Program-made: the position numbers and the translations under genes
Shown here: positions 9,783 to 18,749 of the stretch, one piece after another
Layout of the letters: each line of letters begins with the position of its first letter
How positions within the stretch are numbered: position 1 is the first letter of the stretch
The notes under the pieces: model-generated
The model's database searches: none
What the model was told of the DNA's origin: nothing
The model's input: only the letters and a program-made list of their open reading frames with translations
Source of the DNA: Vibrio europaeus
GTDB taxonomy: Bacteria; Pseudomonadota; Gammaproteobacteria; Enterobacterales; Vibrionaceae
Assembly: GCF_001695575.1 (NCBI RefSeq)
Contig: NZ_LUAX01000001.1
Span: forward strand, 1,178,001-1,242,000
Direction of reading: 5' to 3'
DNA: 64,000 nt

Positions 9783-10181
9783 ATGTTGAAGCGTCCGTTA
9801 GTAAGTCTTACAGCCATATTGGCGTGCGTCTTTGTTTCATTTCCAACATTGGCTAAGAAGCACCATGACGAGGATGGACACGCGCTAGTACAAGATGTAC
9901 ATAAGCCCGGCGCGCGAATCGAGTTCGAAGAAGACCAAGATGAGGTCTACGATGCTGTACAAAAAGGCTATGTCCGTCCATTTTCTGAAATGTTCGCTGC
10001 GGTAGAGCGTGACTTAAACGGTCGGATAATTCATGTCGAGCTCGAAGAAGATGATGATATTTGGATCTATGAACTCAAATTGAACCACAATAACAATATC
10101 ATCAAAGTTGAATACAACGCCGAAACCCTTGAAATGCTGCAAATTAAAGGCAGAAACATTAAAGAAGCACTAAAAAAATAG
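9783..10181 (+). CDS. Periplasmic PepSY-domain protein
   Basis: 132-residue exported protein. Residues 1-24 form a signal peptide (MLKRPLVSLTAILACVFVSF, cleavage after LAK or nearby), followed by an acidic, histidine-rich linker and a C-terminal PepSY-like domain at about residues 48-130. The start is backed by AAGGTAAG upstream. It is first in an operon with the response regulator 13 bp downstream, which mirrors the small PepSY gene preceding carRS in vibrios. PepSY proteins next to two-component systems are thought to modulate the sensor in the periplasm. That role here is inference. Confidence 0.75.
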   Translation: MLKRPLVSLTAILACVFVSFPTLAKKHHDEDGHALVQDVHKPGARIEFEEDQDEVYDAVQKGYVRPFSEMFAAVERDLNGRIIHVELEEDDDIWIYELKLNHNNNIIKVEYNAETLEMLQIKGRNIKEALKK

Positions 10182-10194
10182 AAGATTAAAGCTT

Positions 10195-10854
10195 ATGAAA
10201 ATTCTTGTAGTGGAAGATGAACCGCGTCTTGGTGAACAAATTGTCGATATTCTGGAACAAACCGGTTGGGTTCCTGAACTATCTCAAGATGGTATCGATG
10301 CTCTATACAGAGCGACTTCAGAAGAGTGGGATGCGATCGTGCTCGACCTGGGTCTCCCAAAACTCGATGGCCTAACGGTACTTAAAGGCATTCGAGACGA
10401 GAACATTAACACGCCAGTAGTGATCCTTAGCGCTCGTGACACCTTAACTCAACGCGTAGAAGGCTTAAACGCAGGCGCAGACGACTACCTCACCAAACCA
10501 TTTGAAATGGTCGAGTTAATTGCTCGTATCCGAGCTCAACTACGACGCGCATCCGGTAATGCTTCTCCTGTTATGCAGGTCGGTAATTTAAGTCTCGACA
10601 CCCGCACTTCGAAAGTGATGTGGCAAGGCCAAGCGATTAGCCTGACAGCGTTAGAATACAAGGTTGTCGCTTACTTTATGCATAACCCTGAGAAGGTCAT
10701 TTCGCGCACAGAATTAGTCGAGCATATTTACAAACAAGATTTTGACCGTGATTCAAACACCATTGAAGTGTTTATTGGTCGAATTCGCAAAAAGATTGCA
10801 CCAAAAGTCATCAAAACCGTGAGAGGCTTGGGGTACCAGCTTAATGCCGAATAA
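10195..10854 (+). CDS. carR: OmpR/PhoP-family response regulator, CarR/VprA-like
   Basis: 219-residue DNA-binding response regulator. The receiver domain (1-120) has the acidic pair E7/D8, phosphorylation site D51 in IVLDLGLP and K101 in LTKPFE. The C-terminal winged helix (125-219) ends in VRGLGYQ. It sits between a PepSY gene and a kinase gene whose start overlaps its last 11 bases. Sequence and context match the vibrio CarRS (VprAB) system, which responds to polymyxin, bile, low pH and calcium and controls lipid A modification through the alm genes. The alm targets are not in this window. Assignment to CarR rather than another PhoP-like regulator is by resemblance. Confidence 0.85.
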   Translation: MKILVVEDEPRLGEQIVDILEQTGWVPELSQDGIDALYRATSEEWDAIVLDLGLPKLDGLTVLKGIRDENINTPVVILSARDTLTQRVEGLNAGADDYLTKPFEMVELIARIRAQLRRASGNASPVMQVGNLSLDTRTSKVMWQGQAISLTALEYKVVAYFMHNPEKVISRTELVEHIYKQDFDRDSNTIEVFIGRIRKKIAPKVIKTVRGLGYQLNAE

Positions 10855-12184
10855 CAAACGCTCACTACTTAAAAGACTGAGTTTAAAAAGCCGCTTAGTT
10901 CTAGCGGCTGTAGTTTGGCTAACGGCTATGGTAATAGCGGTTGGCGTGAGTGTGCCTAACCAAGTCTTCAACTATATGGCTGACGACGCAAAGTCTCAGT
11001 TATCCATTTATATGGACGAGATTTCCGCAGCGATAGAAGCCGATGAATCTGGCAACATCACCCTGACGTCCAACCTTTCCGACCCCCGCTTTAACCGCCC
11101 GTACAGTGGATTATATTGGTCAGCAAAGACCGAGGCAGACTTACTTCGCTCACGCTCTTTGTGGGATCAACGAATTGAAAGCAAAAAGAACGGTAAAGAA
11201 TATGTTGGCGCTCGCGACGAAAAACTCATCTATATAAAAACTAAGCTCTATTACCCAGATTATGATGGACCAATTGAAGTTCTCATTGGCATTGATGAGC
11301 AACCCATCGAGGACACAGTGCGCGATTTAATGAGTCAGCTATGGATTATTCTCGCCCTACTCTACTTCGGCGTTTTGGCGGTAATCATGTTGCAAGTTCA
11401 ATGGTCACTGAGTCCACTCAACAAGATGCAAAAAGAGCTGAACCAGCTTCGTTCCGGAGATAAAACAAGCCTAGATGAAGAGTATCCAAAAGAGGTGGCT
11501 CCGGTCGTTTCCGATCTCAATGCTCTGGTTTTCCATTACCAAGAGTTGCTTGAACGCGCTCGCCATCATGCAGGCAACCTTTCTCACGCGCTAAAAACCC
11601 CTTTGTCGGTGCTAAGAAATGAAATTGGTACGCTCGACAAAGAGACACGAGATTATCTATTGCCTCCGGTTCATCAAATCCAAAGCCAAATTGATTACCA
11701 CTTAGGTCGTGCACGAATGGCTGGCTCTAAGAACATTCTCTCTGTTCGAGCTAATCCTGCAGAGCGTGTAGATGCGATTTCGATGGCGTTTGACAAAGTA
11801 TACGCCGAGAGAGGTGTCGCTTTGATTAATGAGCTCGACTCAGACATCGAAGTTGCCGTCGATGCAACTGATCTAGACGAAATGGTGGGTAACTTGCTAG
11901 AGAATGCCTACAAGTGGTCTTGCAACATTATTCGTGTCCACTCTCAAGAAAATGAGCCGGGCACCATTGAGATTATTATCGAAGATGACGGCCCTGGCAT
12001 TGACGATGAAGATATTCAGCAAGCACTTAAGCGTGGTGTGAGATTAGACGAAACTACGCCAGGAACCGGTCTTGGGCTCAATATCGTTAACGAAATGGCA
12101 CACAGTTATCGCGGTAAGCTTGCGCTATCAAGAAGTTCGATGGGTGGATTAAAAGCTGTTCTTGCGTTTAATACATCGAACTAA
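10844..12184 (+). CDS. carS: Sensor histidine kinase, CarS/VprB-like
   Basis: Inner-membrane sensor of 446 residues, partner of the preceding regulator. Transmembrane segments lie at about 17-36 and 166-184, bounding a periplasmic domain of about 130 residues. HAMP-like and dimerisation regions follow, with the phospho-accepting His248 in LSHALKTPLS. The N-box NLLENA lies near 349-354, and G-boxes DDGPGI and GTGLGL further on. All catalytic elements are present. The start overlaps the regulator by 11 bp, so the two are co-translated. A terminator follows directly. Confidence 0.87.
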   Translation: MPNNKRSLLKRLSLKSRLVLAAVVWLTAMVIAVGVSVPNQVFNYMADDAKSQLSIYMDEISAAIEADESGNITLTSNLSDPRFNRPYSGLYWSAKTEADLLRSRSLWDQRIESKKNGKEYVGARDEKLIYIKTKLYYPDYDGPIEVLIGIDEQPIEDTVRDLMSQLWIILALLYFGVLAVIMLQVQWSLSPLNKMQKELNQLRSGDKTSLDEEYPKEVAPVVSDLNALVFHYQELLERARHHAGNLSHALKTPLSVLRNEIGTLDKETRDYLLPPVHQIQSQIDYHLGRARMAGSKNILSVRANPAERVDAISMAFDKVYAERGVALINELDSDIEVAVDATDLDEMVGNLLENAYKWSCNIIRVHSQENEPGTIEIIIEDDGPGIDDEDIQQALKRGVRLDETTPGTGLGLNIVNEMAHSYRGKLALSRSSMGGLKAVLAFNTSN

Positions 12185-12208
12185 GCCAACCTTAATCAGA
12201 CGACAATG

Positions 12209-12235
12209 AAAGCGACGCAATCTGCTTCGCTTTTT
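12209..12235 (+). terminator. Rho-independent terminator after the carRS-like operon
   Basis: AAAGCGA / TCGCTTT stem followed by TTTTT, 25 bases after the kinase stop. It separates the two-component operon from the DUF481 gene. Confidence 0.6.
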
Positions 12236-12332
12236 AGTTGTTGAGAATGATTTAGAGTGATTCAGTACTGACTAAGGTTATCGAATTCGATAATAGACTG
12301 ACGAATAAAAACCATGTCAGCTCTGTTAGCAA

Positions 12333-13100
12333 ATGAAAAATGCCCCTTTTACCTTGTCGGCTCTATCATCCATTTTAAGCCTACTGCTGTTGCCTTCCCC
12401 CTCTTTTGCACAAGACGAGGAAAGCTCTGCAGCTGAAGAGTCGCCTTTCACTGCGCAAACTAAACTTGGCTTTATATACACAGAGAACACCAGTTCTTCT
12501 CTCTCAGTGAATTCTGCTTTGTACCTCAATTATCAGCAAGAGTCTTGGCTTCATAAGGCGTCATTTGAAAGCTACTATACTGATGCCGACAATGCTGATG
12601 ATGGAGCAAATCGCTATACGGTCAATGCGGGATCAACCTATGACTTTGCAGAGAAAACCTTTGTCCGTGGTGCTGGCCGATTTGAAAATGACTTGTATGG
12701 TACTTACCGTAAGCAGTGGATATTAATGACCGGTATTGGTGTCTATTTGGTTAACAATGACATCGTAAAAACCTCAATCTCTCTTGGTCCGGGTTATCGA
12801 ATCACGCAAAGACAGCCTTTCGATTCTGAATACCCAGACCAAATGAATTATGAAGTGATTGCTTCTTCTACCCTCGATAGCTCTATTGTTTTCTCAGAGA
12901 GGCTTTCAATGGGCGCAACCTTTGACGTGGCACATGGTGAAGAGAACACCCATTACAACACTAAGGCATACATCAAGAATACCTTAATGGCAAACCTGTC
13001 TTTAGTATTCGACGTTGAGTACATCTACAACACAACCGTTGCAGAAGACCAATCACCGGATGAAATCTACAGTACGATGAGCTTAAGCTATGATTTTTAA
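12333..13100 (+). CDS. DUF481 family outer-membrane protein
   Basis: 255-residue exported protein related to E. coli YdiY. Residues 1-26 are a signal peptide ending SPSFA before QDEE. The rest is a repetitive series of amphipathic strands (for example TAQTKLGFIYTEN, SVNSALYLNYQQ) ending in SLSYDF, whose terminal phenylalanine is the usual beta-barrel assembly signal. The family is annotated as salt-induced outer-membrane protein in several bacteria, with no defined substrate. It is downstream of the kinase but separated by a terminator and 148 bp. An in vivo link to the two-component system is only a guess from position. Confidence 0.8.
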   Translation: MKNAPFTLSALSSILSLLLLPSPSFAQDEESSAAEESPFTAQTKLGFIYTENTSSSLSVNSALYLNYQQESWLHKASFESYYTDADNADDGANRYTVNAGSTYDFAEKTFVRGAGRFENDLYGTYRKQWILMTGIGVYLVNNDIVKTSISLGPGYRITQRQPFDSEYPDQMNYEVIASSTLDSSIVFSERLSMGATFDVAHGEENTHYNTKAYIKNTLMANLSLVFDVEYIYNTTVAEDQSPDEIYSTMSLSYDF

Positions 13101-13119
13101 CGCTGACTTAAGCCCTATA

Positions 13120-13144
13120 CAAAAACAGCGCCACTAGGGCGCTG
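13120..13144 (-). terminator. Rho-independent terminator of the RND/regulator operon
   Basis: CAGCGCC / GGCGCTG stem (13126-13132 and 13138-13144). On the minus strand it is followed by TTTTTG. It lies about 20 bp past the last gene of the efflux operon, the partner gene at 13162. Confidence 0.7.
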
Positions 13145-13161
13145 CTCTCTCTTAACTATGT

Positions 13162-13614
13162 TTATGATTCCAAATGTAAAGCCACTTTCTTGCCGACTAA
13201 TATTGAGCCTTTATCACCAATATCGATAAGGTTCATTAAGCCATCAAACGAACCCGGTCTAACAAACAGTTGTTCAATCACCCCACCTTTCGCCCCCTCT
13301 AGGTCAAGTGGGGTGTGCGTATCATGCATGAACAATATTCCGTCCGAATCCATGCTGTACTGCCCTTTACCTGAAAAACCTACTTGGCTTTGCGGTAACA
13401 TTGCAAACACGCCATAAGTGTTGTTTTCGTTTAATGTCAGTTCAAGCCTCATTGGTAAAGACGTAGAGAAGACAGTAGATGGCTCTTCAATATGAATGTG
13501 TGCCACCGTGCTGCTTGTAAAATGCCGGTTCGGTTGGTCACCCGTGTTCAAAGCAATACCGACTCCAACGCCTAACCCCAATATCGCTGCTCCAAGGATA
13601 ATTTCTTTATTCAC
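13162..13614 (-). CDS. Small membrane-anchored periplasmic partner of the adjacent regulator (copy 1)
   Basis: 150-residue protein with one N-terminal membrane segment (residues about 5-24, MNKEIILGAAILGLGVGVG) and a periplasmic beta-rich domain. No close named family was recognised. It begins at GTG inside the end of the regulator gene: the 8-bp overlap GTGAATAA contains both its start and the regulator's stop. The paralogue at 18750 has the same length, the same MNKxI start, a shared region with VGFxxxGxY, and the same overlap with its own regulator. Architecture matches ToxS, TcpH and VtrC, partners that form obligate periplasmic complexes with ToxR, TcpP and VtrA. That role here is inferred. 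Confidence 0.7.
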   Translation of the reverse strand: MNKEIILGAAILGLGVGVGIALNTGDQPNRHFTSSTVAHIHIEEPSTVFSTSLPMRLELTLNENNTYGVFAMLPQSQVGFSGKGQYSMDSDGILFMHDTHTPLDLEGAKGGVIEQLFVRPGSFDGLMNLIDIGDKGSILVGKKVALHLES

Positions 13615-14299
13615 AATTCACTACCCCACTTTGGTTGCTGAAACTGACAGAACGACCTTGCTCATCAAGCATTAAACTAAGCTCATCAAACTGATATACC
13701 GTTGGATTCTGGTAATAGATTCTTTCGCCGTTGTTTGTTGGCTCGTACCAACACTGGTTATAGGTTTTAGCAACATACTGGCTAGAGATCAGTAACTCTT
13801 TAGCTAGCATCGTCCCAAAGAAGCCAGTCACAATCGCAGCAGCAAACACCGAGGCGGCTTTATAGCTGATTGATGAACCTACTTTTGGTGGGGAAAGCTT
13901 GCGCTGCTTATCAGTCTGCGGTGTTTTCTTCTGTTCGGTTGCCAATGGTTCATTCTGAGAAACTTTAACTTCAGAAAGGCATGTTATCTTTTTAACCGTA
14001 CCGATAAATTCATAGCCCACGCCACGCTCTGTGCGGATGATTTCACCAGAGCGATCTTCTAAGCCGCGACGACAACTGGATATGGAGTGCAGCAAACTGC
14101 TGCTCTCCACGACAATGCCACGTTTATGCCAGACTTCTTCCATAAGCTCATGTTTACTCAATATTTTTCCTTTATGAGAGAACATGTAGGTCAACAATGA
14201 AATCTCGTTGATACCAATTGGGTGACGTATCTGGCTCTCTAGGCTTTGAATATATCCGCCAGTGTCGTCAAGTATGTGAGTTCCGTTGATTAGCAGCAT
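13607..14299 (-). CDS. ToxR/VtrA-like membrane-bound winged-helix regulator (copy 1)
   Basis: 230-residue one-component regulator. Residues 1-105 form a winged-helix DNA-binding domain of the OmpR/ToxR type (SKHELMEEVWHKRG, SSSLLHSISSCRRGLEDR, RGVGYEF). A polar linker follows, one membrane helix lies at about 147-166, and a small periplasmic domain carries cysteines C183 and C229, probably a disulphide as in ToxR. There is no receiver domain. It lies 5 bp after the RND pump gene and overlaps its partner gene by 8 bp, so it belongs to the efflux operon. It probably senses a periplasmic ligand (bile-type amphiphiles for VtrA/ToxR) and regulates the pump. Ligand and targets are inferred. Confidence 0.82.
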   Translation of the reverse strand: MLLINGTHILDDTGGYIQSLESQIRHPIGINEISLLTYMFSHKGKILSKHELMEEVWHKRGIVVESSSLLHSISSCRRGLEDRSGEIIRTERGVGYEFIGTVKKITCLSEVKVSQNEPLATEQKKTPQTDKQRKLSPPKVGSSISYKAASVFAAAIVTGFFGTMLAKELLISSQYVAKTYNQCWYEPTNNGERIYYQNPTVYQFDELSLMLDEQGRSVSFSNQSGVVNCE

Positions 14300-14304
14300 C
14301 GTCT

Positions 14305-17300
14305 TTACCCCTCAGTTACCAGTTCAAAGCGTTTCGATTTCTCAGTCACTTTAGCGAACGCGACATACGCCATAGGGACAATAAATAACGAGAAGAAAGT
14401 CCCAACCGTTAAGCCTCCAACCAAGACTAAGCCAATGTTGGTGCGTCCTAATGAACCAGGGCCGTCCGCCAGTGCTAGTGGCAATGAACCAATAATCATC
14501 GTAAGTGAAGTCATTAGAATTGGACGTAAGCGAGATTTCGAACTCATAAGAGCCGCCGTCATCGCACTGTAGCCCTCTTTGCGCTTAATGTTGGCAAACT
14601 CGACAATCAAAATACCGTGCTTAGTGACTAGACCTACCAAGGTCAACAATCCAATCTTTGAATACAGGTTTAAGCTATGGCCAAACACACTTAATGTCAG
14701 TACTGCACCAACCAAACATAGCGGCACGGTAATTAAGATGATTAGCGGATCGACAAAGCTTTCAAACTGCGCAGCTAGAATCAAGAAAATGAACACCAGT
14801 GCCAAGCCAAATAGGATCTGCATTCCTGCTTCAGACTCATTGAGCTCTTTGACCACACCGTTGTATTCGTAGTTTTGGCCCACTTTCAGCAGTTTTGGTA
14901 ACTCAGCATCTATGTAAGCCTGAATATCGCTTGCACTGAAACCTGGCATGAGATCAGCCGTAATTTCTGCTGCATCCTTACCGCCGTAGGTCTTAATGTT
15001 TGATTCCGCTGTCACTGGCTCAATCGAAACAAATTGAGACAACGGCAGTCTTTGACCCGAGTCAGAGCTTACGTACAGCTTATCTAGAACTTTGAAATCC
15101 CCTAATGCCTGACGGTTTACCTGCACCTGAATTGGGTATGTAAAACCATCTTCTGCCTGCAAATCTGCTGCTTTTACAGAACCAAGGAATGTAGAAATAG
15201 CGCTAGTGACATTGCCGTAGTCTACTCCTGACAGCACAATTGCATTGCGATCGATGGAGAGATCAAAACGTAACTGATCTCGGTGTGTCGAGTTGTCAAC
15301 ATTCGAAAGGCCTTCATATCTTTCTAACAGCTCTACTACTTTTTCCGCAGTATCAGATAACGCCTCTAGATCACGGTTAACTGTGGTCAATTCAAGAACG
15401 AGATTGCTTGCTACATCTAAGTTATCCGCAGAACGTACAGAGAATGAAGTTGAATAGGCTGAAACCGTTTCACCCGCTTTAGCCATCATCTCTTGAATAA
15501 TCTCATCAGCACTTTGGTCACGTTCTTCCCAAGATTTAAGCAGAACATGGTTGGTTGGCGCAGACTCGATATAGGCTAGGTTCGCTTCAATCGCATCACT
15601 GTCTTTGAACACGTTGTTTATCTGTTCGGAATTTTCCAGATCATAGAGACGACCTGCGCCCGCCGGACCATGAGACGAGACTTCAATAAAGCCTGTATCT
15701 TCTGTCGGTAAAAGGACTTTTGGCATAAACCATACAGCAACACCTGATAAAACAATTAGAGCAGCCGTGCCACCTAGCACCATACCCGGACGTTTAAACC
15801 AAGCATTAAGATACAGCATGTACTTTTCAGTCATCGCATCTAACTTGGTTTCAACCCACTGGAACCATTTAGGTGACGTTGTCACTGACCTAAGCATGTA
15901 CGCGCTCATCATCGGAGATAGAGTCAGCGCAACAAAGCCTGAGATAATCACAGATGCAGCAAGCGTATAAGCAAACTGCCTGAACAGATCTGCGGTTAAG
16001 CCAGACATTAAACCAATTGGAAGATAAACGACCGCAAGTGTTAACGTCATTGCGATAACTGGGAATACGATCTCTTTACAGCTCTTCAGCGCTGCTTGAA
16101 ACGGGGATAATCCCTCTTCAATGTGACGGTAACAGTTTTCTACAACGACAATCGCATCGTCGACAACCAACCCGATCGCAAGGATGATCGCGAGAATGGT
16201 TAATACATTAATGCTGAAACCAAGCATTGCCATAACCGCAAATACACCAATCACACATACAGGAATGGTAATCAGGGGAATCGCCGCTACACGCAGCGAG
16301 CCAAGGAACAGCACGACAATTGCGGAAACCAATACAATAGCCTCAACTAAAGTCATAAAACCTTGATCGATCGCTTCTTCGATAAAGTCGGCCTGATTGT
16401 AGACCATCTTCATCTCGATACCTTCCGGTATCTGCATCGTTTCCATTGCCGTTTTAACACGGTTAGCCACTGTCACTGGGTTTTCAGTCTTAAGCGGTAA
16501 TACTTGCAGAGACATCGCCATATCGCCATCGACATTAAGCATGCTTGGTTCTAGACTTTCTTCACCCATTTGGATGTCAGCAATGTCACTAACACGAATA
16601 ATCTTGCCGTTATCGACACGTAGCACAAGGTCGCGAACATCTTCAATCGTAGTGACTTGATTGACTGGGTTAATGGAGAAGTCACGCACTTCGCCTTTAA
16701 TCGTACCAGCAGTAAAAGTTGCGTTATAGGTGCTTAGCGTTCCCACTACATCTGATGCACTGACATTCAGTGCCGCCATGCGCTCAGGTTGCAACCACAC
16801 TCTAATTGCGCGACTCGAACCTCCATAAGGCCCCCATACTCCACCCACACCTAGAACATTCTTGAACTGTGGCGAGATTTGCTGATTGATGAAGTCAAAC
16901 ATCTCTTGTTTGTCCATCGAGCCATTGTTAACAAACGTAATGATGTTACTCGGCATTGAAGTATCAGATGAGTCATCTGTCACCGTTGGTTTGTCTGTCA
17001 TCGCAGGTGGAAAATCAGAGATTCCATCTACCTTGCTACGCAGGTTGTTCATCAAACTCGCATATTCAACCTCGCTAATGCCGTCTTCGAACTGAATCTT
17101 TAACGAACAGCTCCCCTCTTGGCAGTCGGTTGTCATCGTTTTGATTTTGTCTAACCCAGTGACGGAAGTAATGAGTTCTTCCGCTACGTTTTGCGACATG
17201 AACTCAGCGCTCGCTCCTGTGATTGAAGCGCTCACCGTTGCAGAAGCCGTTTGGCGCTCAGGAAAGTACTGAATAGCCAGTTTCTGGTAAGAGACGATTC

Positions 17301-17373
17301 CAAGTAGCACAATCGCGATACTTAGCACCGACGCGAGTACCGGATGCTTGATACATATTTCAGGCAGCTTCAT
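14305..17373 (-). CDS. RND efflux pump inner-membrane subunit
   Basis: 1022-residue HAE1-type pump, full length for the family, with twelve membrane helices and two large periplasmic loops. The proton-relay aspartates D405 and D406 lie in AIGLVVDDAIVVVEN of helix 4, and the matching lysine in GLVTKHGIL of helix 10, so the pump should be active. The start overlaps the adaptor gene by 14 bp. No TolC-type outer-membrane gene is linked, as is common when the genome's TolC is shared. Vibrios carry many such systems (Vme/Vex), and I cannot say which this is. What is unusual is the membrane regulator pair encoded at its 3' end. Confidence 0.93.
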   Translation of the reverse strand: MKLPEICIKHPVLASVLSIAIVLLGIVSYQKLAIQYFPERQTASATVSASITGASAEFMSQNVAEELITSVTGLDKIKTMTTDCQEGSCSLKIQFEDGISEVEYASLMNNLRSKVDGISDFPPAMTDKPTVTDDSSDTSMPSNIITFVNNGSMDKQEMFDFINQQISPQFKNVLGVGGVWGPYGGSSRAIRVWLQPERMAALNVSASDVVGTLSTYNATFTAGTIKGEVRDFSINPVNQVTTIEDVRDLVLRVDNGKIIRVSDIADIQMGEESLEPSMLNVDGDMAMSLQVLPLKTENPVTVANRVKTAMETMQIPEGIEMKMVYNQADFIEEAIDQGFMTLVEAIVLVSAIVVLFLGSLRVAAIPLITIPVCVIGVFAVMAMLGFSINVLTILAIILAIGLVVDDAIVVVENCYRHIEEGLSPFQAALKSCKEIVFPVIAMTLTLAVVYLPIGLMSGLTADLFRQFAYTLAASVIISGFVALTLSPMMSAYMLRSVTTSPKWFQWVETKLDAMTEKYMLYLNAWFKRPGMVLGGTAALIVLSGVAVWFMPKVLLPTEDTGFIEVSSHGPAGAGRLYDLENSEQINNVFKDSDAIEANLAYIESAPTNHVLLKSWEERDQSADEIIQEMMAKAGETVSAYSTSFSVRSADNLDVASNLVLELTTVNRDLEALSDTAEKVVELLERYEGLSNVDNSTHRDQLRFDLSIDRNAIVLSGVDYGNVTSAISTFLGSVKAADLQAEDGFTYPIQVQVNRQALGDFKVLDKLYVSSDSGQRLPLSQFVSIEPVTAESNIKTYGGKDAAEITADLMPGFSASDIQAYIDAELPKLLKVGQNYEYNGVVKELNESEAGMQILFGLALVFIFLILAAQFESFVDPLIILITVPLCLVGAVLTLSVFGHSLNLYSKIGLLTLVGLVTKHGILIVEFANIKRKEGYSAMTAALMSSKSRLRPILMTSLTMIIGSLPLALADGPGSLGRTNIGLVLVGGLTVGTFFSLFIVPMAYVAFAKVTEKSKRFELVTEG

Positions 17374-18550
17374 TCGTTACCTCCGTCGACTTGTCCGATT
17401 TAGGCTCGGCGATTTTGCTTGCTTCTTTGTTAGGCGTTTCAGCAACTGGCTTTACCTGCTGTTCTTTTTTCTCAGGCTGAGCCGGTAAGGTTCTCGCTGG
17501 CAAAGTCACGGGAGACTTGGTCTGTTGAATTGCCACTTGAACGTCTTGATGTAAGTTTTGGCGACCAGTGACAACAACACGCTCTCCAGCGTTTAATCCA
17601 GACACAATCACAACGTAACCATCATTGGTATTTTGCCCTAGCTCAACTGAACGCTTGGTTGCCTTGTTGTTTTCGATTACCCAAACAAATCGCTGATCAC
17701 CTGACGTATCCACAGCAGTTTGAGAGACCACGACGTCATCTGATGCATCTCCGATACTTTGTGAGACCTTTGCAAACATACCCGGTACCAGTTTGTTATC
17801 ACTGTTATCTAAGTGCGCATGGACCTCGACTCGACCTGAGTTCTCGTCAACTAATGGAGCAATATAATCAACCGTACCGGTAAACTCTGTTTCACCATAA
17901 GCGTCCACTTTTACCGACACTTGCTGACCAAGTTGCGCTTTGCCGACTTCTGCCTGAGAAATTGAGTAGTGCACTTCAACCGGATCAAGCTTGATAAGGC
18001 TAACCAAAGCGGTCGCAGCCTCAACACGACTGCCAACTGAATGGGTGAAGTTGGTGAGTTGCCCATCAAATGGCGCAACAAGTTGGTAATTTTGCAGGTC
18101 AGTTTTCTTTTGGCTGAAATCTGCTTTAGCCAAACTTGCTTGCTGTTTCAATTCTTCAACATCTTGAGCTGACATTGAGTCTGGTTGTTTTTTTAATAAA
18201 GCTAAAACACGAGCAAGTTTTGATTCAGCGAGCGCCAATGAGCTTTCTGCTTTGTCTAATTCAGCTTTCGCTTGCGAGTCATCAAGTTGAGCAATGAGCT
18301 CCCCTTTCTTAACAACATCGCCGTCATTGAAATTGAGTTGCTTTAGTTTTTCGCCAGCACTAAATGTTAATGCTGCGGAGTCTGTCGCTTTCAGCTTACC
18401 GACTTCTTCTATACTAGAAGCGGTCATTTGTTGCTTCGCGATCTCGACTGTAACAGGGACACTTTCCATAGTTTCTGCAAAAGCAGTTGAACCGATAATA
18501 GTGGTGCCAATACAGAAAATAGACAGGGATAAAGTCTTAGTATTTTTCAT
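17360..18550 (-). CDS. RND efflux periplasmic adaptor (membrane fusion protein)
   Basis: 396-residue HlyD/AcrA-family adaptor linking the RND pump to an outer-membrane channel. The signal peptide spans residues 1-25 (ending STAFA). A lipoyl/barrel-sandwich half (GEKLKQLNFNDGDVVKKGELIAQLDDSQ) precedes an alpha-helical hairpin at about 75-145, and the second lipoyl half and beta-barrel follow. The C-terminal 60 residues are proline-, lysine- and glutamate-rich and look disordered. There is no lipobox. It is first gene of the operon adaptor, pump, regulator, partner. A 24-bp dyad lies 51 bases upstream of the start. Confidence 0.92.
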   Translation of the reverse strand: MKNTKTLSLSIFCIGTTIIGSTAFAETMESVPVTVEIAKQQMTASSIEEVGKLKATDSAALTFSAGEKLKQLNFNDGDVVKKGELIAQLDDSQAKAELDKAESSLALAESKLARVLALLKKQPDSMSAQDVEELKQQASLAKADFSQKKTDLQNYQLVAPFDGQLTNFTHSVGSRVEAATALVSLIKLDPVEVHYSISQAEVGKAQLGQQVSVKVDAYGETEFTGTVDYIAPLVDENSGRVEVHAHLDNSDNKLVPGMFAKVSQSIGDASDDVVVSQTAVDTSGDQRFVWVIENNKATKRSVELGQNTNDGYVVIVSGLNAGERVVVTGRQNLHQDVQVAIQQTKSPVTLPARTLPAQPEKKEQQVKPVAETPNKEASKIAEPKSDKSTEVTNEAA

Positions 18551-18600
18551 AGTGCGACTCTGATTGATGGAAGTTGTCGCTTGTTATACCTAAGATTTTT

Positions 18601-18624
18601 CTGACAAAGTTATCGTTTTGTCAG
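18601..18624. promoter_or_regulatory. 24-bp dyad upstream of the RND operon, candidate operator
   Basis: CTGACAAA, 8 bases, then TTTGTCAG: a perfect 8-bp inverted repeat, 51-74 bases upstream of the adaptor start. Spacing of the half-sites is about one helical turn and a half, compatible with a dimeric regulator. It is not followed by T residues, so it is not a terminator. The natural candidates to bind it are the two winged-helix regulators flanking the operon. Confidence 0.4.
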
Positions 18625-18692
18625 CCAGAGAATGATTAATCCTTAACGAACCTTAAGGAAAATCAAACCTTTGTTTTTAAAAGCTTTATATA

Positions 18693-18727
18693 CAAAAAAG
18701 CCGTAGTAACTTGCAAAGTACTACGGC
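18693..18727 (-). terminator. Rho-independent terminator of regulator/partner pair 2
   Basis: Perfect 9-bp stem GCCGTAGTA / TACTACGGC with a 10-base loop, followed on the minus strand by TTTTTTG. It lies 23 bp after the partner-2 stop and separates the upstream pair from the RND operon, implying the operon has its own promoter. Confidence 0.8.
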
Positions 18728-18749
18728 GATTTAAATCTGATTAATGACG

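Noticed and set aside
14305..17373. Naming the RND pump after a specific Vme or Vex system
   Set aside because: Vibrios have many close RND paralogues, and assignment needs a database comparison that cannot be made here.
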